From assembly GCA_026826555.1 (NCBI GenBank), contig JAKSZT010033094.1, positions 138,126 to 202,125 of the forward strand: a DNA stretch of 64,000 nt, read 5' to 3'. Positions within the stretch are counted from its first letter, which is position 1, and each line of letters opens with the position of its first letter. Shown one piece after another: positions 45,038 to 56,739 of the stretch. The DNA comes from Tolypeutes matacus. Lineage: Eukaryota; Chordata; Mammalia; Cingulata; Chlamyphoridae. A program made the position numbers and the translations under genes. The notes below the pieces were generated by a model. That model was given only the letters and a program-made list of their open reading frames with translations, did not search any database and was not told where the DNA came from.

Positions 45038-47418
45038 CTGGGGGACAGGGAAAGACAAACCGGGTCAGAAACACTATCTAAGTCAGGAAGGCTGCACTGT
45101 GGAAAGAAGACCTAGAGGGGGAGGCAAGACAACCAGAAGCTTCTCTAGGCTTTGCCACTAGCTGTGTGGCTGGAACAAGTCCATTCCCTTTCAGAGCAAA
45201 AACTACAACAATTGCTTTATACATTCTACACTGATGGAATATGGGATCTTTCCAATGGTGACATTTTACTAAGATGTTTCCTCAGCACATACTCTTCCAG
45301 GAGATAAATGCAGAGTCTTGATGCAGACTTTCAATCCTACTAGATGATTCCAGAGTGCTTCCCACAAAGGCTCTCTGCCTATCATTCCCACCAGCAGTGC
45401 ATGGAAGCTCCTGGGGCCCCACACTCTTGCCTCCTCTTACTATGGTCATTTGCTGTAACTTTGGGCAAACTGGTGGATATACTGTTGTAGCTACCCATGG
45501 CTTTCATTTACATTTTCCTAATGACTTCCTCAAAGAAGAACCTTTTCCAAACTTTATTTGGTATATCTGTTTCCTCTTCTATGGTGTCAGTGTAAAAGTC
45601 TTTCGTACAATTTTCTATAGCATGGGTTATTGTTTTCTTATTGATTCCTTAGAAACTCTTCATATATTTTCAATGCCAGAGTGCTCACCATTATGTGTTT
45701 TTCAAAAATCATCTATACCTTTGTGCCTTGGCCATTTCACTCTTATATGGTGTCTGCTAATGAAGCAAAGACTTATACTGAATGGCATCAAATATATCAA
45801 CATTTTCTTTTGAAATGTGCACATTTTGCATATTAAGAAATCTTTCTTTACTTGATTTCATTTAAAATATATATAATATTCTAAGAGTGTTATGATTTTA
45901 CCTTTCACATTGAGGTTTCTAACCCATTGCAGTTAATTTTGTGTGTGGTATGTGTTAAGGGGACTAATTATTTTTCCATATTATTTAATGGTCCATGTAC
46001 CATTCAGAAAAAGTCCATCCTTTTCTACACCATGCATTGGCACTGTGGTAAAAATAAGGAAATGGGGGAATATTTTATGTGTAGATCTTACTTAGCTCAC
46101 TATTCTGATCCTTTGGTCTTTTTATCAATCACTGCATTTAGACCCTGTTCTCTCAATTATGGTAGCCTTATAATTACTCTGGATAGGTGGGAGAGAAAAT
46201 ATGCTCACTTTTATCTTCCATACTTGACTCCTGGATTCAGCTTGTCAATGTTCAAACCCCCAAAAAAGTCTAGTGGTATTTTAATTGGGAATGAACAGTT
46301 GTGATTTTCCCTGGATATATATGCATTAATTTAGAGCTTTACCATCTCTCAAAATGTTTCAAAATATTCCCCACAGGGGCTTTACATATTTTTATTAGGT
46401 GTGAAATTTGAAACATGATATTTTGGACACTATTTTTTATCAGAATTTCACGATCCAAGTGCTTGCTGCTATTATATAGATACAAGTGTTTTGTATATTG
46501 ATAATATATGTGGCAATGTCCTGCAACTCTCTTAACAAATCTGGAAATTTACATTTTGGATTTCCTAATACTGTTTAGATTTTATAATAATATCATCTGT
46601 GAAAGCCACGTTTGTTTTCTCCAAATTTTACATTTTTTATTTCCTGTGCTGCACAATGTTGGATAGAAGTAGTGACTGGGCATTCTTATATTGCTCCAGT
46701 TTCAAAGGGCAAGTGTTCAAGGTTTCACTTTAAGTACAATGTTTGCTACATTTACAGAAGTACCCTTTTTCAAATGAAGAAATTACCCTTTAATTTATAC
46801 TTATTTAAGAATTTTTATTCTATTATTGTTAAGAAAATTTTATCAAGCACCTTTTTTTCATCTGTGATGTTAAATTTTATCAACTACATTTCTTCTGCAT
46901 TGAATACGACAATCACATGGTTTTTTCCTTTCAATCTGGTAACATGATGGATTATATTGATTTTCTAATGTTAAGCCAATTGTGCATTCCTGGAATAGGA
47001 CTTCTGCCATAGGGTATTACCTTCTTGACATAATGCTGAATTCAGATTGCTAATGCTTTGCTCAGGATTTTGGCACTGATATCCATAAGAGGTTGGCCTT
47101 TTGTTTTAATTCCTCATACTTTCCTTCTCATATTTTGGTATCATTACTACCACAGCTACAAAAAAATGAATTGGAGAGTCTATATTCTTTTTTTTTTTCT
47201 TTTTTTTTTTTTTCTTTTTTCCATTATTGAAAGAATTCCTATAAGCTTGGGATAATTTCTTCCATAAATATGTGGCAGAGCTTACTTGCAAAGACATCTG
47301 GGTTCATACTTTGCTCTTTAAGAATGTTTTTTAAATACTGGTTTTGTTTCTCTAATGGTTATGGGACTATTTCAGTTGACTATTTCTTCTTGAATCAGTT
47401 TTCATATAGCTGTGTAGG

Positions 47419-48502
47419 TATGGCAGTTTGAAATAGTTTTATGAATCTCGAAAAGAGAAAAATTATGTTCATAATCTAAACTATTCCTATAGGTGTGATA
47501 CCCTTTGATTGCATTAAATTCAGCTTTGAAATGGAAGAACTCTGATCACTGATATAAAGGCAGTGGTCACTGGAGGTTCTGAGAGGAGGGAGAGGGAAAA
47601 AGAGGTGTAATATAGTGGCATTTTCAGGACTTTGGAATTGTCCTGAATGACACTGCAATGACAAATACAGGCCATTAAATATCTTGCCATAACTTTCACA
47701 AAATTGTGTGGGAGAGAGTGTAAACTGCAATGTAAACTATAATCCATGCTTAATGGCAATGCTTCAAAATGTGTTCATCAATTGTAACAAACGTACCACA
47801 CTAATGAAGGATGTTGTAAATGTGGGAAAATGTGGGAGGTGTGGGGAGCAGGGCATATGAGAATCCCCAATATTTTTTATGTAACGTTTATGTAATATAA
47901 GTATCTTTTTTAAAAAAATTTAAAAGTATATTAAAAATAATGACTTCAGCTGTGAAGGGCCTTTGATTAGATTACTTGATAAGACTGCTTTAGGGCTTTT
48001 GATTGGACTTTGTCAGTGAGGGTCATTCAGGTTGAGTCCCTGTCCCCTTCCTGGGTCTGTATATCAGGACCCACTCACCAGGTTCCTGTGTCTGTCCAAG
48101 TGGACTTACTCAGACTCAGACAGACACAGTAAAAAAGGGAACTGCCATGTTTGATTCTGCCATGTGAGAAAAGACTGCAGTTTTGTCCACAGCGGGGCTG
48201 CAAGGAAAGAAGTCCTAAGAGACAAGCCCTATGCCAGCCTGCAGTTGAAATGGGGAAGAAAGCTGAGCAGCTGAAGCTGGGAGAGGAAGCCCAGAGGGGA
48301 AGGCAGAGACCAGGCAATGATAGCCTGCCATCTTGCTTCAACATACGGCAGCTGACTTTGGTGAGAAAGTGCCTCATATGGTGCCTTAAGTTTGACTTTT
48401 CAGGGCCTTGGAAATGTAAGCTTTTACCCAAATAAATATCCTTACAAAATCCAACGCATTTATGGCACTTTGCATCGACAGCCCTTCAGCAAACTAAAAA
48501 CA
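47419..48502 (+). mobile_element. MaLR-like LTR (group 1) with perfect TSD, split by L1
   Basis: It begins TATGGCAGTTTGAAAT and ends CAGCAAACTAAAAACA. Perfect 5-bp duplications GTAGG are at 47414-47418 and 48503-48507. The empty paralogous site is readable near 39307 (GCAGGTATTCTTCC). It is antisense to OBSCN. Confidence 0.87.
47528..47940 (+). mobile_element. L1 3' end nested in LTR
   Basis: GTGGGAGAGAGTGTAAACTGC, CATCAATTGTAACAAACG and GTGGGAGGTGTGGGG blocks with a TTCAGCT duplication on both sides. It is a 5'-truncated L1 3' UTR. Confidence 0.78.
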
Positions 48503-49798
48503 GTAGGTATTCTTCCAATTTATCAAAACCTTTCAAATTTACGGCCATAAAGTAAACTGTAATATTCATATTTAAAAAATGTTTCAAATAGAAACACTAT
48601 CATTTTGGAAAACACTTGGGCATTATCTAGTAAGATTGAAAGTGTGCATGCATTGCAACCCTGACGTTTGCCTCCTGAAGGAACATGTACACAGGAAATG
48701 TCTTCCTAAAATGTGCCCACCTGGAAAGATGTGACGTGCCCTCTGTGCACACCCGAAAGACATATGTGCTGATACAACATAAAGCTGGTAAGTGGTGGCA
48801 CCTACTGGTCAAATTTGTGGCTACAACCCAGGCTTGTTTGTGCTAATTATGTCCTTAACCAAAAGAAATATGAAATTAGTCTGAGCTATTTCAAGGAACC
48901 AGTCAGGGGGCACAGGTTATATACTGTTCCATAAATATGATGGAAGTGCTGTGAAAAAAAATAGTTTTATCACAAAGAGACTGCTATTACAGTAACTCCT
49001 CATCAACATAGCTTGCTGATGAAGAAAAAGCTCCATATTGCATTCTATTCCTACATTTATATATCAAACCCCACAGGGTATTCAGATGCAGACTTTTCTA
49101 ACTGAAGGCTGGGGGAAAACATAATTTGCTTTAAAAGGAAACCCCAACCTCATGGGCAATATTTCTACTAATCCTCCATTCCTTTTTCACTTTGCAGAGA
49201 CATTACAACAATCAAGGATTCCTGATTTTGTACATATTTGTACATAGAGAACATCAAACCAGGACAAGAGAGAGGAAACAGTCCAAGGCACCTAAAGATT
49301 TGTTAATCTAACATGCAGTCTTGATATAATTCCTGTTATGAGAGGGATGGGGCAAGGTCTCAGGTTCCCAGGGAAAGGGAAATTAAACAGCTCTAATGAG
49401 TGGTAAACTCAAAGTGCCAGATAGATGATGTTATGTGGAAACCACCAGACCACCCAACAGGGGGAAATTCACAGATCTCCAGGTGAGAGCTGATTGATCT
49501 ACCTCAGGGAGAATAACCAGGTAGAGCCAGAGTTCCAGACACCAAGAAACACAAGGATGACTCAGGAGGAGATGCTGGGAACGTGTGACTCAGCATCACT
49601 GCATGGCAACACAATTCGAGGTATATAATGATGGCCCCTGTCCCTTTGGAACACATCTTTCCCATTCGAGTTCCCTAGGACCCAACCACTGGTAGGAAAA
49701 TGGGAGCTAGAAAGAGATGAAGCCCACAGAGACACATAGATAAGCCAATCCCATTTACAACTCCAAACAAGCCTAAGTTACCATCTCCAAGAACCGAC

Positions 49799-50074
49799 CT
49801 TTGACGTCCAGGCGGAAGGAGACCTTCTGGCCCCCGGCCTCACAGCTGTACTCCCCCGTGTCCGTCTTGCCCGCCTGCTGCACCACCAGCCGCCGCCCAC
49901 AGCCCGTGGCCTCCACCTGCACTCTTGGGCTCGCACTCAGTTTCTTCCCATCCTTGTACCACATCACCTCTGTCTGGGCCTGGGCCACCTCGCAGCTCAG
50001 TGTGGCACTGGCCCCCACCTGGGCCTGCACCTCGCTACGTGCCGGCTGATCCTTTGCGAACACCACCTTGGGCT
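49799..50074 (-). CDS. OBSCN: OBSCN Ig exon R5 (array copy)
   Basis: A 276-bp Ig exon in phase 1-1 with acceptor CCCCAG. It has the EVMWYKDGKK variant shared with R4, VFAKDQ at the start, an extra Cys at residue 59, and it ends LDVK instead of LDVT. Its donor reads AAAG|GTCGGT, a C at +3 where most other copies have G or A (R8 uses GTGGGC), so it is probably weaker. It has an A-type flank upstream and an X-type flank downstream. Confidence 0.94.
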
Positions 50075-50449
50075 CTGGGGGACAGGATGAGAGACACCAG
50101 GTCAGAGTGGTGTCCTGGTAGTGTCCCATTTCTGAGACACGAATGTGTCAGAGTTCATATTTTCCCCTTAAGCCCAGTGATAATGTGTGTCCTATGAGCT
50201 ATTAGAGTTGTGTTCACAAACATAAGTTGCCTGTCATGCAGCCAGAAGTGTACAAAAGTGTGCAGTTTAGGACATCCTGACACAAGAGTAGCTCGGAGGC
50301 ATTCCAGAAACTGGAACTGCTTGTTTATTGTCTCTGCCACAAGACGCTCAGCTCTGTATCCACAGAGCATGTCAGTTGCCTTCATTATTGTATCTCCAGT
50401 GCGAATACGTCATGTCATCCACAAATGCTACTCTATTTTATTTATTGAG

Positions 50450-51035
50450 GAATAACTACATGTAGAAAAGCACAGACAATTCATTTTACATATGTGTACC
50501 TCCATATAAATACCCACCACACATATCAGAATAAATCTACCTCCCCAGTCACCACTAACCTCCCAGAATAGGTTAGTATTATTCTGACCTGTCTCACCAT
50601 AAATTATTTTTGCTTCCTCTTTAATGTCACATAAATGACATTATACATTATATACTCTTTTGAGTGTGGATTCTTTCACTCAACATAATGTCTGTAAGAT
50701 TTGGCCATATTGCTGCACATAGCAGTAGTTTGTTTCTATTGCTGTATAGATCTGTTTTATCAAGACACCCCAATTTCTATTGCCTTTTCCTCTTGAGGTC
50801 ATTTGGGTTGGTTCCAATTTTGGGATGCAATGGTAAAATGGCTATGAAAACCTCGTATGGTTTGGAAGGCACAAGGAAACAGTGGGGCATAACATAGGCA
50901 TCTGTTTGGCTCTAGAAGATTTTACCTAACAGTTTTCTGAAATGGCTGTACCCACTTATACTCCCACCTATAAAGTGTGAAAGTTCCAGTTCCTCCAATC
51001 TTACCAACACTTGATATTATTAACCTTTTTAATCC
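50450..51035 (-). mobile_element. Old L1 3' region, hybrid intron R4-R5
   Basis: Reverse-complement L1 3' region of type A that stops abruptly near 51035 and is followed directly by X-type donor flank of R4. Confidence 0.65.
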
Positions 51036-51087
51036 AGTACTATCATCAATGCCAAACAAGGTTAAGTTACCATCACCTAGAACCTAC

Positions 51088-51363
51088 CTGTGACGTCCAG
51101 GCGGAAGGAGACCTTCTGAGCCCCGGCCTCACAGCTGTACTCCCCGGCGTCCGCCTTGCCCGCCTGTTGCACCACCAGCCGCCGCCTACGGCCTGTGGCT
51201 TCCATGCGTACCCTAGGGCTTGCACTCAGCTTCTTCCCATCCTTGTACCACATCACCTCTGTCTGGGCCTGGGCCACCTCGCAGCTCAATGTGGCACTGG
51301 CCCCCACCTTGGCCTGTACCTCACTGCGTGCCGGCTGCTCCTTGGCAAACACCGTCTCGGGCT
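51088..51363 (-). CDS. OBSCN: OBSCN Ig exon R4 (array copy)
   Basis: A 276-bp Ig exon in phase 1-1 with donor GTAGGT and acceptor CCCTAG. It opens EPETVFAKEQ and carries Thr38Met before Trp39, shared only with R5 (EVMWYKDGKK), and GAQ instead of GGQ after Cys78. That shared change and the shared A-type acceptor flank make R4 and R5 look like a recent pair. They are separated by an intron of only 1,013 bp, the shortest in the array. Confidence 0.95.
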
Positions 51364-51739
51364 CTAGGGGCAGGACAGACACACAGGTTCAAAGACACAA
51401 ACCTGGTACCAACCCATGTCCTAGACAACAAAGCATGAGAGTTCATTATTATCCCCTTAAGCCCAGTGATGTCATGTACCCTGTGAGCTGCTAGACTTGT
51501 GTTCACAAATACCAGGATGCTTGTTACACAGCTACAAGTGTACTATTTGGGGATGAGCTGACATACGTGCAACTCTAAAGGCTGGAGGCAGGGAGCTAAG
51601 GCTATTCCAGCACCAAGAACTGCTAATTTAGTATCTTTGACACATGACGCTCAGCTCTGTACATGCAGGCAGCGCCATGTCGGTCTTGTTCACTATTGTC
51701 CCCTCAGCACTGAGGAACATGGTACATCCTCCAAAAACT

Positions 51740-52197
51740 GTATGCTATTTTTTTAACAAAGGATAACTGGCATATGGAAAAGTGTACTAATATGACTGTA
51801 CAGCCAAAAGAAATTTTAACATACATACCCCAAAAATTTAACCTACGTACCCCCACAATACAGAGAAGATCTCCAGATCCTCAGTCACTACTGAAAACCC
51901 CAGAAAAGTAACCACTATTCTGACTTGTCTCACCATAAATTTTCCTGCTCTTTAATTTTACTTAAATTGAATTAAAAATCATATACTCCGTTGGGTCTAG
52001 TTTCTTTCATCAACCTAATATCTGTAAGATGTATCCATGTTGTTGCAAGTAGTACTAGTTTGTTCTTTTCTATTGCTGTAGAACATTCCATTGTACAAAT
52101 ATATCACAATTTATATCGCCTTTTCCTCTTGAAGTTCATTTGGCATTCAGGTTGTCTTCAACTGGGGATACCATAAGCAATGCTGCAATGAGCATTC
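51740..52197 (-). mobile_element. Old L1 3' region, type A intron R3-R4
   Basis: Paralogous to 26480-27300 and cut short by a SINE fragment. Confidence 0.6.
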
Positions 52198-52198
52198 T

Positions 52199-52269
52199 TT
52201 TTTTTTATTTTTGGAGGCACTGGGGGTTGAATCCAGGACCTTGTATATGGGAAGCAGGCGCTCAGCCAC
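52199..52269 (-). mobile_element. tRNA-derived SINE fragment, reverse
   Basis: The minus strand reads GCGCCTGCTTCCCATATAC, B-box-like GGATTCAACCC and an A-rich tail. It is 5'-truncated and resembles the short SINE type at 62375. Confidence 0.7.
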
Positions 52270-52498
52270 TGGAATGAAATAAAACAGGGAAATGTGCTAC
52301 AGAGAGGGGAGGCAACTTTAGTTTCATTAGTCAGGGCAGACCTCACTAAGGTGAGATATTTAACTGAAGTGCTGAATATAAGAGGGAGCCAGCCCTGAGA
52401 ATAACTGAAGGAGAGATGCTCTAATGGAGATGAGCACCCTGGGAAGAGTCCAGCAGTGAGTGAGGAAGGTGACAAACATGAGACATGGTGGAGGACAC

Positions 52499-53118
52499 TG
52501 TGACAGTCTGATATTATTTATGAATTCCAAAAAGAAATATTGATTATGTTTGTTAACTGGTCTGTTCCTCTGGGTGTGATATCCTTTGATGCTATTAAAT
52601 TTAAAGGTTTTACATTTACTTGATTAAGTTAAGATTAGGACTTTGATTCAACCACATCGTTAGGGCATGCAGGGGCTATATAAATGGACACTCAATCAAG
52701 AAGATGGAAGCAGATATGCAAGAAAAGACAGAGAGCACCATAGACAGGGCAGAGGCCCAGGGGAGAGAGATGAGTCATTCACCTGATAGTTTACAGCTGA
52801 CCTTGTGAAGAGAGCAGAGCAGCTGAGCCCAGAAAGAAACGAGCTCCAGGAAAAGAGACAAGCCCTATGCCAGCCTATAGCTGAGATCAGAAGAAACTGG
52901 ACCCACAGAGCCTTAAGAGGGAAGAGGAAGGCTGAACCCTGGCAGATACCGCTTGCCATCTTCAACACGTGGCAATAGAGTTTGGTAAGGAAGTAACCTT
53001 GAGTTGGACTCTTTAGGACCTTGTAGCTGTAAGCTTTTATCCCCCAAAAAAATACCTTTCATAAAAGTCAACAAAGTTATAGTACTTTGTATCAGCACCT
53101 CTTTGGCTGACTAATACA
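52499..53118 (+). mobile_element. MaLR-like solo LTR (group 1) with perfect TSD
   Basis: 620 bp starting TGTGACAGTCTGATATT and ending GGCTGACTAATACA. Perfect 5-bp duplications GACAC are at 52494-52498 and 53119-53123. TATA-like GGGGCTATATAAATGG and a late AAAATACC region are present. It is a good type element for this LTR group. Antisense to OBSCN. Confidence 0.9.
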
Positions 53119-53814
53119 GACACACTGGAGAAATGAGGAAGTCCAGACATGAGGAGGGAAAACCCCTGAGGAAGGCACCTCTCAGCCATGAGCTGACACT
53201 AGATACCTGCCTTTCCTTCAGGGCACGTGATGATTCCAGGACTACAGAGATAAAGATGAGAGATTTCAGAAAGCAAGACCCAAGTGAGAAGGAAAGGTGC
53301 AAAAGTGAGTCCCGCGCTTGGCTAATTTCTCCTCAAGATTTTTAACAAAGACTGCAGCCACATGGGGCAGGGAGCCTAGAAGAACCTCTATGAAAAGCAG
53401 AGCAGGGTCTTCAGCATCTAATAGTACTGGGGAGACAAACATGAGAGTTCAGGATCTGCTGGGAGAGGGCGCCAATGAATACCCAAAGCTCAGCAGGAAT
53501 TCTTGGAGGACTGTGCCCAGGAAAGGGGGGAACTAAAATAGATGATCCTTATCAATACTACAATCAGCCTCATGTCAGCTCAGTACCTGAATGGATTAGG
53601 GTCTTAGCATAGGAAAGTGTGAATCCTCTCTCTGGAGTAAGATGACAACATCCATATTCAATAATTTTTCATCAACATTGTCTGAGAATCAATCAAAGAA
53701 TCATAGGCATGTCAATGACAAGAGTAAACATTGTATGATAAATGTATGAAACATTCATGATATAGACATATATGTATGCATCAAAGAAAAAAAAGGCAAA
53801 TATGAGATAATCCA

Positions 53815-54135
53815 GATGTCCCCTCTCATCATTCATGTCCATATGACTGAAGTCCTTAAAAAGGGAAGATATTTGGATACCGTCAATAGAAGTCAGAAAA
53901 CCAGCTGAAGCCAGAAACCAAGAGAACCCAGAAGTTGGCGGAAAGCAGAAGAGCAGGCACAAGGAAGGGGAGAGATTCCCCTGTGACAAAAGACTGAAGA
54001 CTCCAGGAGAACACAAGCCCTACCAATACCTCGACATTGGACTTCTAACCTCTCAAACCAAGAGAATAAAGTCCTGTTGTATAAGCCAACCAATGGTGTG
54101 GTATTTGTCAAAGCAGGTCTGGCAAACTAAGACAC
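53815..54135 (+). mobile_element. MLT1/MST-like LTR fragment
   Basis: GAAGATATTTGGATACC, CCTCGACATTGGACTTCTAACC and GGCAAACTAAGACA fit the 3' half of an older MaLR LTR. Confidence 0.65.
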
Positions 54136-55830
54136 TGATAAAGAACTTGTAACCAAAGTACACAAAAAATTCTTCAAAACTCAACAGTTGTGAAGAAAGT
54201 AGGCAACCCAATTAAAAATGGGCAAAAGATCTAAAGGAAACATCTCACCAAAGAAGATAGACAGATGACAAATAAGCATATAAAAAATATGCTCAGCATC
54301 ATATGTCATGAGGAAATACAAATTAAAACAATGAGATAGCACTACACACCTATTAGCATGGCTAAAATTTAAAAAATTGACAATAACAAATGATGATAAG
54401 GACATGCAGCAACAGAACTCTCATTCATGAAATGAGAATGCAAAGCAAGAGTTCACTTTGGAAGAAAAACTGGCAGTTTCTCACAAAGCTAAACATCGTC
54501 TTACTATATGATGCAGCTATCACACATCAAGGCATGATACTTCCACAAAAATATCTGCACAAGAATGTTCATAGCAGATTTACTCATAATTTCCCAATAC
54601 TGGGAGCAGCAAGACATCCTTCAATAAGTGAAGGGATAAACTAACAGTGGTATGTTATTCAAAGATAGAAAGAGATGAGCTATCAAACCACAAAAAGACA
54701 CGGGGGAACCTTAAATGCATATTGCTAAATGAAAGAAGCAAGTCTGAAAGGCTACATACAGTATGATTCCAACTATATGACATTCTGGAAAAGGCAAAAT
54801 GCTGGAGACACAAGAAATACCAGTGATTGCCACGGGGTCCAAGGAAGAGGGAAGATTAGGTAAGCCATGGACTTCAAAGACAGCAAAACTATTCTATGAG
54901 ACTGTAATGGTGGATCCAGGATATTACGCAGTTGTCAACACCCACAGAACTGTACAACACAAACTTCAATGCAAACTATGATGCTAGTTAAAACAATGCA
55001 TCAATATTAGGTCATCAATTGTGTGGCAGTTTGAGATTATGTATGAATCCCAAAACGAGAAGATTATGTTTGTACATGAATCTATTCCTCTGGGTGTGAT
55101 ATCCTTTGATTGCATTAAATTCAGCTGAGGTATCTTTGATCAGATTACCTGTTAAGATTAGGGCTTTTTTATTTGACTATGTCAGTGGGCATGACTCAGG
55201 TTGAGTCCCCATCTCCTTGCTGGGTCTGATATAAACGTACACTCACTGAGACAAACACACAGTAAGAGAGAGCTCAGTCATTTTTGATACAGCCATGTAA
55301 CAGAAAGAAGGCTCAAACAGCTGAGGCCCAGGAAAGAGATGAGCCATTTGCCTGACAGCTTATAGCTGACACTGTGAAGAACAGCCGAGACTAATATAGG
55401 AAGCCCTCAGATACAAGCCCTATGCTAGACTACAGCTGAAATTGGGAAGAAGCTGGGCCAATGGAGCCTCAAGAGGAAGAGGAAGCCCAGAGAGGAAGGC
55501 AGAGCCCAGCCAGAGATCAGCAACCCACCTTGCTTCAGTATATGGCAACTGACTTTGGTGAGAAAGCAACCTTGAGCTGGACTTTTTATGGCCTTGTAAC
55601 TGTAAGCTTTTACCCCAAATAAATACCCTTTATACGTGCCAACAGATTTCTGGTATTCTGCATTGGCAGCCCTTTGGCAGACTAATACAAATTATAACAC
55701 AAGTACCACACTAATGCAGTATGTCAAAAATAGGGGACCATTTTGCAGGGAAGGGAGATATGTAAGAACTCAGCTCAATTTTTCTGTAAATCTAAAGTTG
55801 TTCTAAAAAAATAAAGCCTATTAATTTAAA
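54136..55830 (+). mobile_element. L1 ORF2 end and 3' UTR, split by an LTR
   Basis: AATTAAAAATGGGCAAAAGATC, CCAAAGAAGATAGACAGATG and later blocks are the L1 ORF2 C-terminal/3' region, continuing to TCATCAATTG at 55021 and resuming at 55690 (CAAGTACCACACTAATG). Reading frames are broken. Confidence 0.85.
55022..55689 (+). mobile_element. MaLR-like solo LTR (group 1) inside L1
   Basis: It begins TGTGGCAGTTTGAGATT and ends CAGACTAATACA. Duplication AATTG/AATTA. TATA-like GATATAAACG and polyA-type AAATAAATACCCTTTATA are present. It is antisense to OBSCN. Confidence 0.82.
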
Positions 55831-56201
55831 AAAGAAGGCGGCAAATGAGATGAAACAAAAATATCAGCGATTGTGTCACCAGCAGCCTGCTAAAATATAT
55901 ACTGAAAACGGAGTCTTTAAAGCAGAAGGAAAATGATCATGAACTATTGGGCCCAAATATTGGCTCTGCCATTTTCTGACTGGGAATAATCATATTCCTC
56001 TGCAAGGGTTTTTGTGAAATTTAAACAACTAAGAAGTCAGAAGCACGTCACAAGGGCCTGTCACTCAGTACGCTATAAAGACATGGTAGACGATGTTATG
56101 TGATGAGTACTGTGTGATAAGGGGCCGCAAGGCAGCACCTCCCAGCAACCACAGCCTAACATTGCTCCTCTGGAAGATAAGAGGCACTTCAAGGAACCCA
56201 C

Positions 56202-56477
56202 CTGTGACATCCAGGTGGAAGGAGACCTTCTGGCCCCCCGCCTCACAGCTGTACTCGCCCGTGTCTGCCTTGCCCGCCTGCTGCACCACCAGCTGCCGCC
56301 GACGGTCTGTGGCCTCCACGTGCACTCTCGAACTCGTACTCAGCTTCTTCCCGTCCTTGTACCACGTCACCTCCGTCTGGGCCTCGGCCACCTCGCAGCT
56401 CAGTGTGGCAATGGCCCCTGCCTGGGCCTGCACGTCGCTGCGTGCTGGCTGCTCCTCGGCAAACACCACCTTGGGCT
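56202..56477 (-). CDS. OBSCN: OBSCN Ig exon R3 (array copy)
   Basis: A 276-bp Ig exon in phase 1-1 with donor GTGGGT and acceptor CCCCAG. Changes from the array consensus are VFAEEQ, VAEAQTEV and the basic run DRRRQ at residues 58-62. Cys28, Trp39 and Cys78 are intact and position 59 is Arg, so there is no extra cysteine. It has a B-type acceptor flank but a Y-type donor flank, which makes it a boundary copy between the two intron classes. Confidence 0.95.
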
Positions 56478-56739
56478 CTGGGGGACAGCGAGGGACAAAC
56501 CAGGTCAGGAAAGCAACACAGTGGGAAGAAGATATGGAGGGGGAGAAAGGAGAACAGGAAGTTCCTCTAAGCTCTGTCACTAGCTGTGTGGCCAGAGCAA
56601 TTCCATTCCCTACCTGAATAACAACACAATCTCTTTTTACATTCTACACTGATGGTATATGGCAGCTTTCCATGTAAGGACGTTTTACTAGGATGTTTCT
56701 GCTGCACATACTCCTCTAGGAGAAAAACACAGTGTCATG

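Larger units (their letters stand above)
45320..48600 (-). mobile_element. Old L1 ORF2 fragment, type B intron R5-R6 (interrupted)
   Basis: Pieces are at about 45320-47413 and 48508-48600, interrupted by an LTR that itself holds an L1 3' end. A T-rich run is at 47189-47220. Confidence 0.75.

Noticed and set aside
54136..55021. Intact LINE-1 ORF2
   Set aside because: Only the 3' part is present and stops break the frame.
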